Shown one piece after another: positions 1-11,149 of a DNA stretch of 64,000 nucleotides (within the stretch, counting starts at the first letter, position 1; the number at the start of each line of letters is the position of its first letter). A program made the position numbers and the translations under genes. The notes under the pieces are model-generated. The model did not search any database, had not been told where the DNA came from, and saw only the letters and a program-made list of their open reading frames with translations. Source of the DNA: Chytriomyces cf. hyalinus JEL632 (Eukaryota > Chytridiomycota > Chytridiomycetes > Chytridiales > Chytriomycetaceae); NCBI GenBank assembly GCA_025435555.1, contig JAIWWG010000028.1, positions 186,001-250,000 on the forward strand. Direction: 5' to 3'.

Positions 1-2835
1 AATCGCTCCATCGCAATTTTGTTACTCATAAATTTATAAAGCGGGGTGTCTGATGGAAGCGAGGAGAGAAATCGCAAACAAGATGTCGACATTGGGCAAA
101 ACAGTACCGCAAGGGAGACAGAAAGCGAAAACCATTCGCTAACGCCCGCGGCGCAAATTCACCAAAGCAACAGCGCCCTAGTTCCACTGGAATCGTATCA
201 ACTGCTACAGTAAGTTGAATTTTTGGTATTTGTTTATCAATCTCATTCTTTCGCCTAGAACGAAACTTTCAGATTGCGAATCCACGCTTTTGGAGTTTGA
301 AGGAAACGAAAGGTGGCTACTGGAAGAAATAACTGGCAAAGATGAAGAAATTGGGCGGTTGAATGAGCAGGTCTTGCGTTTGGCTTACAAAGTCGTGGGG
401 TTAGAGAAGCAGATGGGAAACAAAGATCGAACCATTGCCAAACTTCAAAGCGACGCTGACACCACTCAGGTTCGCTTCTTCTGTTTTTGTGCAGGCCAAC
501 ATCGGCACCTTGGTACTGACGTAGAGTGGCAGTCAAAGTTGAAGACTATGTTGGCTGAAAGAGAAACCCTGCTTTTGGCGGACGACAGACTCAAGAAAAA
601 GCAGGAAGCTGACACCAAACTGTTACAAACGCGTATCGTTGCAATGGAGAAAGAAGCGATCCAAAAAGAAGAAAAACTCGTCTCCGTGGAACATAAACTG
701 CGCGAACTGGAAGACTGCCTCAAAAAGGCAAATCAAGAAAATGAATCGTCAAAACTATCAATTCAGCAGTTCGAAGATGGCGACCTTAAAGCAACTGCCC
801 ACTTGAAAACTGACCTCAAACAAGACTTACATCTAAAAAAGCTCGATGACAGTTTGGAGTCGGTTGTTTCATCACTTGAAATCAACTTGGAAGCGCATGC
901 CGCAGTTGAACAAGCTCCGACAGCTTTCCAGATCTTGCCGCCAACTTCCACGGATAAACCTCACCATATCGACGGAGAACATGCTCTCAAAACCTATGAT
1001 GGTACCATGACATACGTCGCGGATGCACATGAAAACGAGGTTTTCAGCGGCGAGTTACCATCTCGGGAGAAAATGACGTCATCCGATACGCATGAGCTGC
1101 TTGAATTGGGCACAGCCTCACACACCGCAGACGGCAATGATATCAGGCACTATTCTCCCGAGGCTGTAAGATTTCAAATGCTAGAGTCAATATTTGTTCG
1201 CTAAATTACAAATCGAACAGCGGAGTGACTGCAGCGAGTCGAGCGAGGCAAGGATTTGCGACAGTTTACAAAATATAGAAAATGAAACGAAGGATTCCGA
1301 CGAGCCGTCCGGCGCAGGATTATCAGCACAAGCGCAAGCATTCTCTGATTTAATGGCAGCCGCGGTTGAGATTGTGTCGGCATTGCGGGTAAAATTTTCC
1401 ATTTTCAAAGTTGTGAGGTGTAAACTGAACTTTAAAATGAAAAAGGAAGCGGAGCCATTAATTGTAAGCGCCATTGGACAAATGGCTGAGAGACATGATA
1501 AAGTGGCAGAAGGCCTGCAGATCGCTTTAATTTCAACGCCCGGCCCGCTGGAAGAAATGGTCATCTCAACCGTGTCTGAGAAGGAAAAGATTGCCTTTGA
1601 AGAAATGGCAGTTTATTGCAATCAGCTGAAAGCTGCGATTGACGCGATAAATTCGTCAGATTCGCGGTCCAGAGTCATAAAGGAGGAAAACTACCGAAAA
1701 CTGGTTAAACATGAACAGGAACATTCTGACCTTCAGAACGACTTGAACATCCTTCAACTACAATATTCCCATGAATGCGCTAGGAATGCCAACGCCCCTT
1801 CAGTTGATGAGGTGACTGTTTTTCTCTGTGCAAGCATCGGTATCGTAGTTTTAAAACCCATACCTGCAAGGTGGTAATATTCCAAAGAAGATTATCCGAA
1901 GTAGAACGACGGCTTGCTGAAAGTTTTGAAGGCGAAAAGCTTGAAAAGAGAGCGCACGGCCTGGAACTGATCTTGCAGCGATTGGAGGCGAAGTCTGGTC
2001 TTGAGTCGGAACAAACAAGCGCTCTTGTCGACCGCGTTCGAGAACTAGAAACAGCAATCTGCGCAAAATTGGACGGGCTGAGCCAGCTCGAGCACGAGTG
2101 GAGCCGCTACTTGACATCACCGATGGAAGACTGCCGCTCAGACAGCCTCCCGGCAAGGATGAGTTGTGAGTCAAACTCAAACCTGTCCAAACTACACGTG
2201 CTTGAAGCTGACGGAGAAACGCTGTTTGTTCGAGAAGTGAGACTGTCGGAGCCATCCATCCCTGACAAGGCTCAGCCTGAAAGCATTGCCAGTTCCACCG
2301 CTGAAGTCTTTTGCGACGCCCAGCAGTCTGCAGCGGCATCATGCGGGGTACGCACTTTTATACTGATGCTCTTTGGCCAAAACATGAAGTGTTCTTTTTT
2401 TTTAAAGGATTTGCTGGAAATCAAGCCATCCAGGCTTACGGAGCCGCTTCAACCGCACATGTATCATCTTGAGGAAAACCAGTACTCACTAGATGACCTT
2501 CTCGCTTCCCTGGACGGCGAACATTTCCCCAATCTATCCCCTGACAACCAACCTTCACCCACTCTGTCCCTCGAATCTGGCATCTTCGAAAGCGAAGCAT
2601 CCACAAGCGTAATAAGGTACCTTTTTCTCATTTCAAAAATCTCGTGCGATTCTTGCGTTGTTAAATTTGAACTGGTAGTGGTGGGGGGGAATTAGACCAG
2701 CTTGCCGCGATAGCGCAAGATTCCCTCAACGCAGGGGAAACAGGGGAAATAGGTTCAAAAACACCAGTTGGTGCAAGAAAAAGCGTCAAATCATCAGACT
2801 CGCTCGCCCATCAGCGGTATGAACCTTATGTTTAA
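1..2835 (+). CDS. Coiled-coil protein, 5' end outside the window
   Basis: Several exons join in frame and end at the TAA at 2833-2835. Clear introns are 210-258 (GTAAGT donor, CTAG acceptor, 49 bp) and 1166-1220; others lie near 473-529, 1390-1447, 1810-1887, 2348-2407 and 2621-2694. The open frame continues upstream of 209 without a convincing start, so the 5' end is taken as lost or in an unseen exon. The translation is rich in E, K, L and Q with heptad-like stretches (about 290-800, 1560-1790 and 1890-2110) and a Ser/Thr/Pro-rich C-terminal third. No enzyme motif was recognised. A structural or scaffolding coiled-coil protein is likely, but the family is unknown. Confidence 0.6.
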
Positions 2836-5162
2836 AATGTACTTTGAATAAAAGCAAGATGGGGATACAGGCACATGTTTGTTTATAAACCGCGTCATAA
2901 GACATCGGCCGGAAAAGGCAGTGTCCAGAGCTGATTCGCGAAAACACTTGCTTTGCTTCTCGGTTTAGAAGTCACTCAACTTCTTTCACACTACGCTTTG
3001 ACTGGGTATAAACCTGAAGCAATGTCCCAAAAACACGCCATCCAATAAAAAAGTAGAACGGCAGAAGTGGACTTGAAGCTTCCTCCGTAGCACCTCGAAG
3101 CCTGCAATTCTTTCTCGATAACAAAACATTCGATATTGTAGCGACTCATTGTGCGCGTTCTATAAATAAGGCACTTTGAACAGTGCTAGTCGGTACTTCA
3201 ATGCCACCAACTTGGCCAACTTGCAAACATCCTGTCGCGAAGCAGTACCGATAAATGACTTGCACGAGTCGCTGATACTACCCGGTGTGGTGCTCAGTTG
3301 GATCCAATCAAAATGAGGTGATACATGAGAGGTCGTTCTTCTCTCATGGGCCGTAACCAACCGTCTCTCTCTGGAGGCGCAGTCGCAGATTGGCAACAAG
3401 CACCAAAAGATGGCTTGAAAACTGTCGGTCATCTTGCCATCGATCGCCTATCAATGATTCGAGACGTTCCAACTTTTCAATGTGTCGGGCACTCGAAGTA
3501 CGCGCAGCTGCTATTTCAACGAAGTCTTGTTTGGCCATTTGAATTGTGGACCTGCAGGACGTCCGTTGGACTGCCCAAAGGCTAAAACTTGTCTTCTGAG
3601 AGCGCGATCTATTCAATCTCATCAATCAGTTTCTTTTGTTATGCCGTGATTCGGAATGTATGGCAGAAGGGGGTTCTTGGTGTGGCTCTCGAGCAATACA
3701 TCGAATTTGACAACAAGACTCGCAGCTGTTGCATCACATACTTTGACCCATCCTTCAGACACCCTTCATCGAGCTGAAATTGCGCGTTCATTCGGATGTT
3801 GGTTTGAAGAGGATTCTAAACGGGCAGGCATTCTAAACGGGCAGGCAATGTCGTGCGATATTGCTGTAATTTGTGTGGGAACATGCAGATCTTTGCCAAT
3901 GCTTGACTGACGAAGGGCAGCTGTGGAGGAGGATGCGTCAGTTGTGAGATGATTCAATCACAGACATGCATCAATGAGCTTACCGGATGAATCTCTACGC
4001 ATCTGTGTATGAGCTGCTGGTGTTGGTGGATGGGTGAATATGTTTTTACACACCACGTGGTGAGTCTTGGCTCCTCCCGAAACGTCGCTGCGTGTTAACA
4101 AGTCAGTAAACTCATCATGCGGAGTCAAACGGAAGTTAACATGCAGGAATGAATGGTTCATGCGAGATTCATTTTGAATATGCAGAGTGCTGACCCGTTG
4201 TCGGATATATTCGAGGGAGTGCAGGGTGAAGATACTCACTATCAAGCTGGTTGGGATGCTTTGATGTGTGTTGCTGTTGTTGGGGATGTTGATGCTGGAT
4301 GCTGGTGAGTTTATTTTTGGTGCAACGCTCTTGACGTCAAAATGCTGTCAAAAACTTGAACAAAAACAAACAAAACAACCCCACTCATCCCCACACACCC
4401 ATCCCCCTCATCGATAACGTCACCCCTTATCGGCACGGATGTCATCCCCTCGCTTCAACGCCAAGTCATCTCGCAAGACACGTCGGTCTCATTGCAGCCC
4501 CTTCTCACAAGAGCAGTCTGCAAAGGGCATGACCACGCGTCGAACGCTGATGGCTGGCGTTGGGCAGCAGGTGGGCAGGAGACGCGCAGGTATGCGAATG
4601 GGAAAGTCATTCAGTTGCATGGCTGGTGGCTTTCATCATCCAATTACGTGCTCTCTCCTGCTTGGGGCCCTCCCTTCCCACAGGTCAAGTAAGCGGAAAT
4701 TACCCTGGACTCAAACGCGGCCGGTTCAGGTGATGAGTTGGATATGTGACGCGCAGTCTATGCAGCTTGCCATCCATCCAACACAGTTGGTACGGGGTCC
4801 GAGCTGCACACTCTCCTCACATATCCAACTCGCTCTTTGTTATTTTATTTATATGTCCTCTTGCAAACAATTTTAGTACTGCCTGCAAAGCCGAAACGAC
4901 GGTACACGACCAGGCATACGCCGGAGCCGGAGCCCGTGGCCTGTATGGCAGTTTGTCCCCTTTTTCCATGGTTTTTGTTTGAAATAAACAGGCAATGATG
5001 CTGTGTTGCTGAGTTTGCGCAAAAACCGGGGTACCCAACTCTCTCTCTCTGCATGAGCACGAGAAGCTGAAGGACAAGTGCCGGAAAAGTAGCGTTGTAA
5101 CTCACTTTCTTTCGCGCAGTGTTATTTTGCTTGTCGATTTATTTATCGTAAACTTGGCAAAA
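2836..5162. other. Long stretch without a convincing gene
   Basis: About 2.3 kb between the coiled-coil gene and the SANT gene. Only short overlapping ORFs occur on both strands, none with a recognisable motif or a joinable exon chain. It holds a perfect 17-bp direct repeat at 3813-3846 (two adjacent copies) and a CT run near 5041. The last part should contain the promoter of the SANT gene. Confidence 0.5.
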
Positions 5163-6595
5163 ATGAACGAGGACGCAGAACCACAACTCAGCCTCACAAT
5201 GGAGGACTTGGCCGATTTGAGTGACCTGAATAACATTGACGAAGCCTGGATGGAACTCGAAATGGAGCTAGAGGTAAAGTCCCCGCAGGCTAGCCTACTG
5301 CTTGTAATACACACTCAACAATGCGCATGCATTTATTTCACGCATGTTATTCACAGCGGGAAGATGCGGCTGCAAGCGCTGCGTCTCTTGGCCAAGTTGA
5401 ATCGGATCCGACGGCAGTCAGACAGGGAAGGGCCTCCATTTCAATCCCGCTTGGCGATGACAATGTGGAAGAGGAGGACGATTTCGAGGACTTGGACGAC
5501 GATGAATTGGACGCGGAAATGGACTTGGACTCGCGGGAAAATGACGCCGAAGAAGGTCCGACAAAGAGACCTTCCCTGCTCGACCAGCCTCCTCTGTCGC
5601 CAGAAAGCACATCAAGGAAAGGGGGAAACCCTTCTGCTTCAACGCCGTCCAATACCAACAACTCGGAACCCTCGCGCGGAGGAGTTTCGGCCCGTCGTGC
5701 TGACCCTCTGCAACATCACAACCAACTCCGCGAACCAGACACAATCACAATTGCAGCAGCTTATGCGTCCGGAAACATACCCGCTTACTCCAAAAAATCA
5801 GCCCGCCCATACGTTCCTGAGAAAATGGCAGTTAAAGTGCCAGCACTTCTCTCGGACGCACATACAAAACCGCACGATTTTTTCCACACCAGCGTTCCGC
5901 TTCCTTTACCACTCACATCGCTGCTTGAAAAGGCAGCCACTTTAACGGCACCGCGACTTCCCGAGTCTGCAACACCGACTCCTTCCACACATCCACTTCT
6001 CTTGGAAACCAACCGCAAAATCAATACATTCCTCGAAACAACGGTGGAAACGATCGGGCCTCTCCCCGACTCGGTTCTCGAAGCAACGCTGCTTCCCCCA
6101 AAGCAAGCTTGGCATCCGAGTGATTTTGATAACCTCGACCGCGGTCTCGAAGCTGTTGGGAAAAACTTTACCAAAATCGCGCGAGATTATGTTGGAGCTG
6201 GCAAGAGCACATTTGACTGCATTCACACGTATTACACACGAAAGTTTGAGCTGCGCAGCGTCAAAGTGCGCAAGTACAAGAAAAAGGTGGCAAAGGAGGA
6301 CGAGGAGTACGTGAAATATGTGGCGGGGCTGGGGAAGTACATTGCCCTCGAAACAAAGCGGATGAAGGCTGAGCAGAGTGGGAAAGTTGGCGGACTGCCA
6401 GGAGGTATATCAAGAGAAGGGAACACCATTCGAGGCCTGATGTCCTCGGTAAAGGATATCACGGATGCGGCCAGTTTATCCAATGTTGCGGCGGCAGCAG
6501 CAGCTGCAACTGCTGCAGCAGCTGGAATATCTGCAGACGACACCGGGCGTGGAGTTCGGACACGACGCAGTGCAGCTGCAGCCAGAGATGATTAA
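5163..6595 (+). CDS. SANT-domain chromatin protein (MIER/MTA/CoREST-like)
   Basis: Two exons, 5163-5273 and 5357-6595, joined by an intron with GTAAAG donor and TTCACAG acceptor, give 449 residues. The N-terminus is acidic. The middle is Ser/Thr/Pro-rich. A SANT-like domain lies at about 6110-6260: it starts at the W of KQAWHPSDFD, continues through a GLEAVGKNF segment, and ends in C-I-H-T-Y-Y before a basic helix. This matches the W...GK.F..I...C..YY pattern of the SANT domains in MIER, MTA and CoREST proteins, which recruit histone deacetylases. I do not see a clear ELM2 domain. An alanine-rich stretch (about 6487-6530) precedes a basic tail. A nuclear corepressor role is inferred from the SANT pattern only. 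Confidence 0.65.
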
Positions 6596-6773
6596 GATTT
6601 CGTGTTTATAGGCCTCTTATGCCCCTCAATTCTTATCAATATTCGAAAGGAAAAGTGCAGAGGGTTTGATGTTGTTATGCAGAAATACAATGGAAGCAGA
6701 CCAGGAAAGCCATGCCTGACGAATATTTTGGCCTCTATTTATGTTGCCAGATAAATAAAGAAAAAAACTTCTG

Positions 6774-8368
6774 CAAAATGTTTGCAATGCGAATTGGAAC
6801 GGTAACCCACACACCTGCCTGCCCCGCTCTCTCTCTCTCTCCTACTTCTCCCTCATAATTGCCGTGCCAATTTTACCTCGACGGAGTTGGTGGCTGCTGT
6901 CGAACCCATCGGAATGAACGGAACATCAACTGCAACAAACGCATGAAATGGCAGCCACGTGCAAAGTCGCCAAATCCCACACAAGGCTCGGTCTCAACCG
7001 CAGTGCAACTATCGAATAGCATATCTCACGTCTGATCGTATTCGTGGCTTGCGGAAGTTTTGTGGTGGCGCTGGAGCGTTTCTGATTCCGTGCCAACCTG
7101 GATCTGGCACCAAGATCGGCCGCCCAAAAATTGCTCAGCCTTCAAACACGGCTGCAATCGATATCGCTATCTGTTCCACTCCCCATTTCCCAACTCCCTG
7201 TAACAACTGGCTGTCAGGCTAACGGGTCTGTTTTCGAAATAGCGTTCCATGCACTCATCGCCCATGGCGAGACTTGCACAGGCCACGGCTGCACCAGCCT
7301 CGGCCAAAGCTCCTCTCCTGAAGACTTTTGAAATCTACCGTTGGGTCAGTCGCTGTTTTTATGTTGTCTTTGACTCGGCGGCATTTTGAACTTGCTTCTT
7401 TTTTTTCTGGTCCAAACTCTCAGAACCCAGACACGCCTGCCTTGGCCCCAACCCTTCAAACCTACAAAGTCGACTTGAACTCATGCGGACCCATGGTGTT
7501 GGATGCGCTCGTCAAGATCAAGAACGAGGATGACAGCACACTGACTTTCCGTAGATCGTGCCGTGAAGGTGGGGTCTTTTGTTTTGGGGAGAGAAGGGAA
7601 GAACCGGTCGTACTCATGCGACTACAACAGGAATCTGTGGATCTTGCGCCATGAACATTGGTGGAGGAAACACCTTGGCCTGTCTGAGTCGTATCGATCG
7701 CGACGTGTCCAAGTCCACCAAGATCTACCCATTGCCACACATGTACGTGATCAAGGACCTCGTCCCAGGTGAGGAACTGCAATTTTATTCTTCCAACCGA
7801 CTCGCACAGGCTGACATCGTTTCGTGACCAGACTTGACCCACTTCTACAAGCAGTACAAGTCAATCGAGCCATACTTGAAGCAAAAGACTCCTGCTCCTG
7901 AAAAAGAAAACCTGCAAACAATCGAAGACCGAAAGAAGCTGGTACATATAAAAAAACTCGCCTTTTCTCTGCTGTTGCTCCGCAAAGGTTTGACGTGATG
8001 CTGACCGAAACGGTGAACACAGGACGGCTTGTACGAATGCATTCTTTGCGCATGCTGCAGCACGTCATGCATGTCTTACTGGTGGAACAGTGACGTGTAC
8101 TTGGGACCAGCCGTGCTGATGCAGGCTTACAGATGGATGATTGACAGCCGTGACCACTTTGGTCCCGAGAGACGCGCTGCTCTTCAGGATCCATTCTCTG
8201 TTTACAGATGCCACACGATTATGAGTACGTGACGCTGCAAATTGTTGATGAATGTTCAGATTGCCTAACTCTTATTCCAATCAGACTGCACAAGAACCTG
8301 CCCGAAAGGATTGAACCCCGGACTAGCCATTGCTGAGATCAAGAAGCAGATGGCTTTGGACGGATAAA
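6774..8368 (+). repeat. Left arm of a 1,595-bp inverted duplication containing SDHB
   Basis: This segment is repeated in reverse complement at 11150-12744. Positions x and 19518-x correspond, and the sum holds at both ends, so there is no net length difference. Every stretch I compared, including introns, the upstream region and a 14-nt CT run, is identical. The inner edge lies one base after the SDHB stop codon. The outer edge lies about 475 bp upstream of the SDHB start. Outside the outer edge a weaker similarity continues for about 50 bp. Confidence 0.93.
7249..8367 (+). CDS. SDHB: Succinate dehydrogenase iron-sulfur subunit, left copy
   Basis: Six exons (7249-7344, 7424-7568, 7631-7768, 7832-7941, 8023-8224, 8285-8367) encode 257 residues. 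SDHB carries electrons from succinate oxidation to ubiquinone in mitochondrial complex II. The plant-type ferredoxin motif C-R-E-G-I-C-G-S-C is split by an intron at 7568. The 4Fe-4S motif [11 protein letters not shown] and the later [14 protein letters not shown] supply the cysteines of the remaining clusters. The first in-frame ATG after a stop is 7249; a second at 7264 is possible. The N-terminus (Ala-rich, with Arg and few acidic residues) fits a mitochondrial presequence. An identical copy lies on the other strand at 11151-12269. Confidence 0.96.
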
Positions 8369-8815
8369 CTGTGTGTGTGTGCATCTTCCAGTGTTTTTTT
8401 TTTTTGTTGAGCTTTGATTGGTTCGTAAAGTAACTGGGAGGCGAGATACCGAAATTCCATATGACTTTGTGATGACGATGGGGTCTGGTTGTCTCGAATT
8501 CCTTGAGCGCTCTAGCCTTTCTTCGTGTTCTCCTTGTCTCACACATTTTCTTTTTGTTGGGCCCTTTGAATATGTCTTTGCCTCCTATGTATGCTACCTG
8601 AAAGACCTGATGCTGCTGAAATACTGATGGTGACATGGGCAAAAGGAATGAACTTTCTCCATTGTAGCGCGTTGAAAACTGCCCCTCGTTATCCCCGTTC
8701 CGCTCTGCTTCGCCCATATCTCTCCTTAAGTCCATTCTTCAATGCGGTAAGGTGTACCCTCTTTTGGATCTTGCCTGACAAGCGCAACTCACGTGACTTA
8801 CAGAACAAAAAAAGT
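8369..8815. other. 3' flank of left SDHB, no gene seen
   Basis: This is the left part of the spacer between the inverted SDHB arms. It starts with a GT-rich run and a T-tract (about 8370-8407), which could be the 3' UTR. It has no clear similarity to the flank of the other SDHB copy. No convincing ORF. Confidence 0.5.
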
Positions 8816-8886
8816 AGCATCGGGAGGTTTCGATCCTCCGACCTCTGAGTTATGAGCCCAGCGATCTTCCACTGATCTACGATGCT
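8816..8886 (-). tRNA. Initiator tRNA-Met (CAT)
   Basis: On the minus strand this folds into a complete 71-nt cloverleaf. The 7-bp acceptor stem AGCATCG/CGATGCT is perfect, with the A1:U72 pair typical of initiators. The anticodon loop is CTCATAA. The T loop reads ATCGAAA instead of TTC, as in eukaryotic initiator tRNAs. It has no intron. It lies in the spacer between the two SDHB copies. Confidence 0.95.
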
Positions 8887-9845
8887 GCGTTTTTTTTTAA
8901 AAATGCGTGCATTATGTATGGATTTTTTTGTCCGTCGAATATCAAGCGATGGAATGCCGAAGGAAGCGATGGATTGGATGGACAATGTAATGTATGGAAG
9001 AATGGAATGTCGCTATGCATTGCCATGTAGTTTGACGACAATGTTTATTAGGTGTCACTGTTGATTCAAAGGGAGGTGACATGGAAGCCAGGAAGAACAG
9101 TGCCCACGTGAACCATGTTGCTTTTGCCCGTGTTCTTGTCCAGCATGATCACTCATTGACTGCGCGCACGTAGGGCGTGATAAACCCACGAAGCTTGAAA
9201 GAAAGCAAGTTTTCTTTGTCAAGTGGAATGTTGGCTGGCACTGGGCAATGAATGACGTTTTGAAGGAGCACTTAATTAATATTAATACATTTATTAAAGG
9301 ATATCTGTGCCCTATTCATGCCACGGGGCAACCAGCTGAGGAAGGGTTCGCAAGAGGAGAGAGCGCTAAAGGACTTCGGACCAGACAACGTTGCTCACGC
9401 CCTCCCACGGATCCCTCTCCGCCTCTGTCCAATGCACTTTATCTGCCACCTGCCATGGATCCGAGTCTCGTTTGCAGCAGTCCTCGCACGATGGGCACTT
9501 GGCTGAGTCTGACAGGCGTGACTGGGTCTGTTGGTCCTTGACATGGGCGGGCGGTGAAGGCTGGTCGCCGGCCTCCACTGCGCTCGCAGAGTTCAGACGA
9601 GGCACGGAGGTCATGGAGGCTGTTTTTGAGCTCAGTTTTCGATGCAGTTCGGATGAAAGCAATTCGAAATCAAAGAAAGGATATACGGCGTGGTCATGTG
9701 ATTTTAAATGTGAGCAAAAAAATTGGGTCCAAGCCAGAATGAGTCGCGACATCCCAAAGACGGAGTACGTGGAACCATGCCCAGGTTTCTCTTTCGTTGA
9801 CAGTTTATATGTACAATACACAAGCTACACGCACGTTACGAGCAA
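8887..9845. other. Mostly unassigned region of the SDHB spacer
   Basis: No recognisable gene apart from a possible small minus-strand ORF at 9366-9614 (listed separately). The stretch 8900-9060 is rich in GGATGG/GGAATG-like words. The rest shows nothing I can name. Confidence 0.4.
9366..9614 (-). CDS. Possible small cysteine-containing protein (82 aa)
   Basis: An ATG-initiated frame with many G/C third positions. It has a C-P-S-C-E-D-C-C cluster followed by a Trp-rich acidic tail (DPWQVADKVHW, DPWEGVSNVVW). I do not recognise a family. An overlapping plus-strand frame is also open, so this may be chance. It would be the next gene downstream of the two-exon gene at 9846-10571. Confidence 0.25.
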   Translation of the reverse strand: MTSVPRLNSASAVEAGDQPSPPAHVKDQQTQSRLSDSAKCPSCEDCCKRDSDPWQVADKVHWTEAERDPWEGVSNVVWSEVL

Positions 9846-10571
9846 CTAGTTTGGAAAGAATGCCGCAGTGCGCTTCAACCGATGTGACAGCTGCGTCGGG
9901 TTCTTTGGGTCCAGCGGCTCCTGCGCCAGCAGATCCAACACATCCTTCACAACCTCGGCCGCCTCCGCTGCCAGCACGAGAAACGGCTCAGTTATTCCCA
10001 GTTCGTGCAAAATGTCAAAGATGCTGATCAAGAACGCGATTCCTGTCGGTGACATTTCGTGCCAGCGACCGGCAAAGAAGGAGTCGATTGCGCCGTCGCC
10101 GATTGCCTTCATTTCAACGGCCGTCCATTTGTGTCCGAGTCTTACAACGATGCGGTTAAAAGCTGCGGATGATTTGCACTGTGCGTGCGTAAAAATGATG
10201 TTTTAGAGGGAGAACTTGGATACAATCAAAACACTCGTTTTTACCTGTGCCCACAGATTCAGCACCCGCTTCTTGGACACCTTCAGCGCATCAATGATCC
10301 CTCTGCGCATGCACTCAGCAACGAACGCCGCCGCGTCAAAAGCATCGCTGTCTGCCAAGATCGAGTCCGACACCAAGTCTGCCCACATGTCCAACTGCAC
10401 TGACACTGCGCTGTCCAAAGGTGTATTCTTCTTTGACAGAACAAACTGGGTCGATACTCCGTCGCTGCTTTCCTCAACAGCGGCTCCCATCAAGTACCGG
10501 ATTTTGTGCGCCGTGAATGTGGCCTTCGTGCCGCGGTTGCCGTTGCTGAGGAACAGCTGCGTTGTTTGCAT
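9846..10571 (-). CDS. Unknown two-exon protein
   Basis: Exons 10571-10245 and 10178-9846 join in phase 0 across a 66-bp intron (GTAAAA donor, GCACAG acceptor) and give 219 residues. The protein looks soluble and largely helical, with no signal peptide, membrane segment or cysteine motif. It contains an Asp/Ala-rich helical stretch (DSDAFDAAAF) and a C-terminal AAEAAEVVKDVLDLL helix. I do not recognise the family. It sits inside the spacer of the SDHB inverted duplication and is present only once in the window. Confidence 0.6.
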
Positions 10572-11149
10572 TGCGAGTTTTGGGAGGTCAATTTAAATTG
10601 ATTGGCACGCCCAGATTTTACAGATTTTGAGTTGAGGTAATTTATTTTTCACTCTTCTCGTTACAACCGTGGGCATTTCGACAACGCGGATTTCTCCGTA
10701 AAACATTGGCCGAGAACTGCCATTCTTCGAGCCTTTTTCCGTTCGAGGAACGACATCCACCGTCACATTTGCAACGGCATCTCGGTTCTTGACAGAGTTT
10801 TACCCGCTTCAGTGCCCATTGAGTCATAATGCGACTTCAGAAACAGACCGGAAGAGAGACGGAGCAAGCCTTGGAGTCCTTCATTCGTTAGGCTCTTCAA
10901 TATCGCGGCTGCTCCAGCAACGGCAGTATTGGAAAAGCCATCATTTCAGCAAGGTTCTCAGTATTTCAGCGTCGTTTTATTTTTATTTCCAAGCCGAGAA
11001 AGATTCAAAGCAGACGAGCATTCCCCCAGAAAACAGAGAAAAGACCAGATGACTGTGAATGGTCGGAAAATTCAACAGAAATCAGATCAACAGGCCTCCA
11101 GGAGTTCAGCCATCTCGCCTTCCTCAACAGACCATACACTTCACAAACA
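10572..11149. other. 3' flank of right SDHB, no clear gene
   Basis: Right part of the spacer between the SDHB arms. A 61-codon Cys-rich frame exists on the minus strand (10642-10827) and an 87-codon frame on the plus strand (10789-11052). Neither has a recognisable motif, and they overlap in part. The last part should be the 3' UTR of the right SDHB copy. Confidence 0.4.

Noticed and set aside
473-497. 25-bp intron in the coiled-coil gene
   Set aside because: Too short compared with the other introns, and removing it breaks the frame. A 57-bp intron ending at 529 keeps the frame.
4439-4876. 145-codon frame as a gene
   Set aside because: No motif and low-complexity basic residues; overlapping frames are equally open.
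6774-8368. Arms as a transposon with inverted termini
   Set aside because: The arms contain a normal intron-bearing SDHB gene and its promoter; no transposase, target-site duplication or terminal motif was seen.
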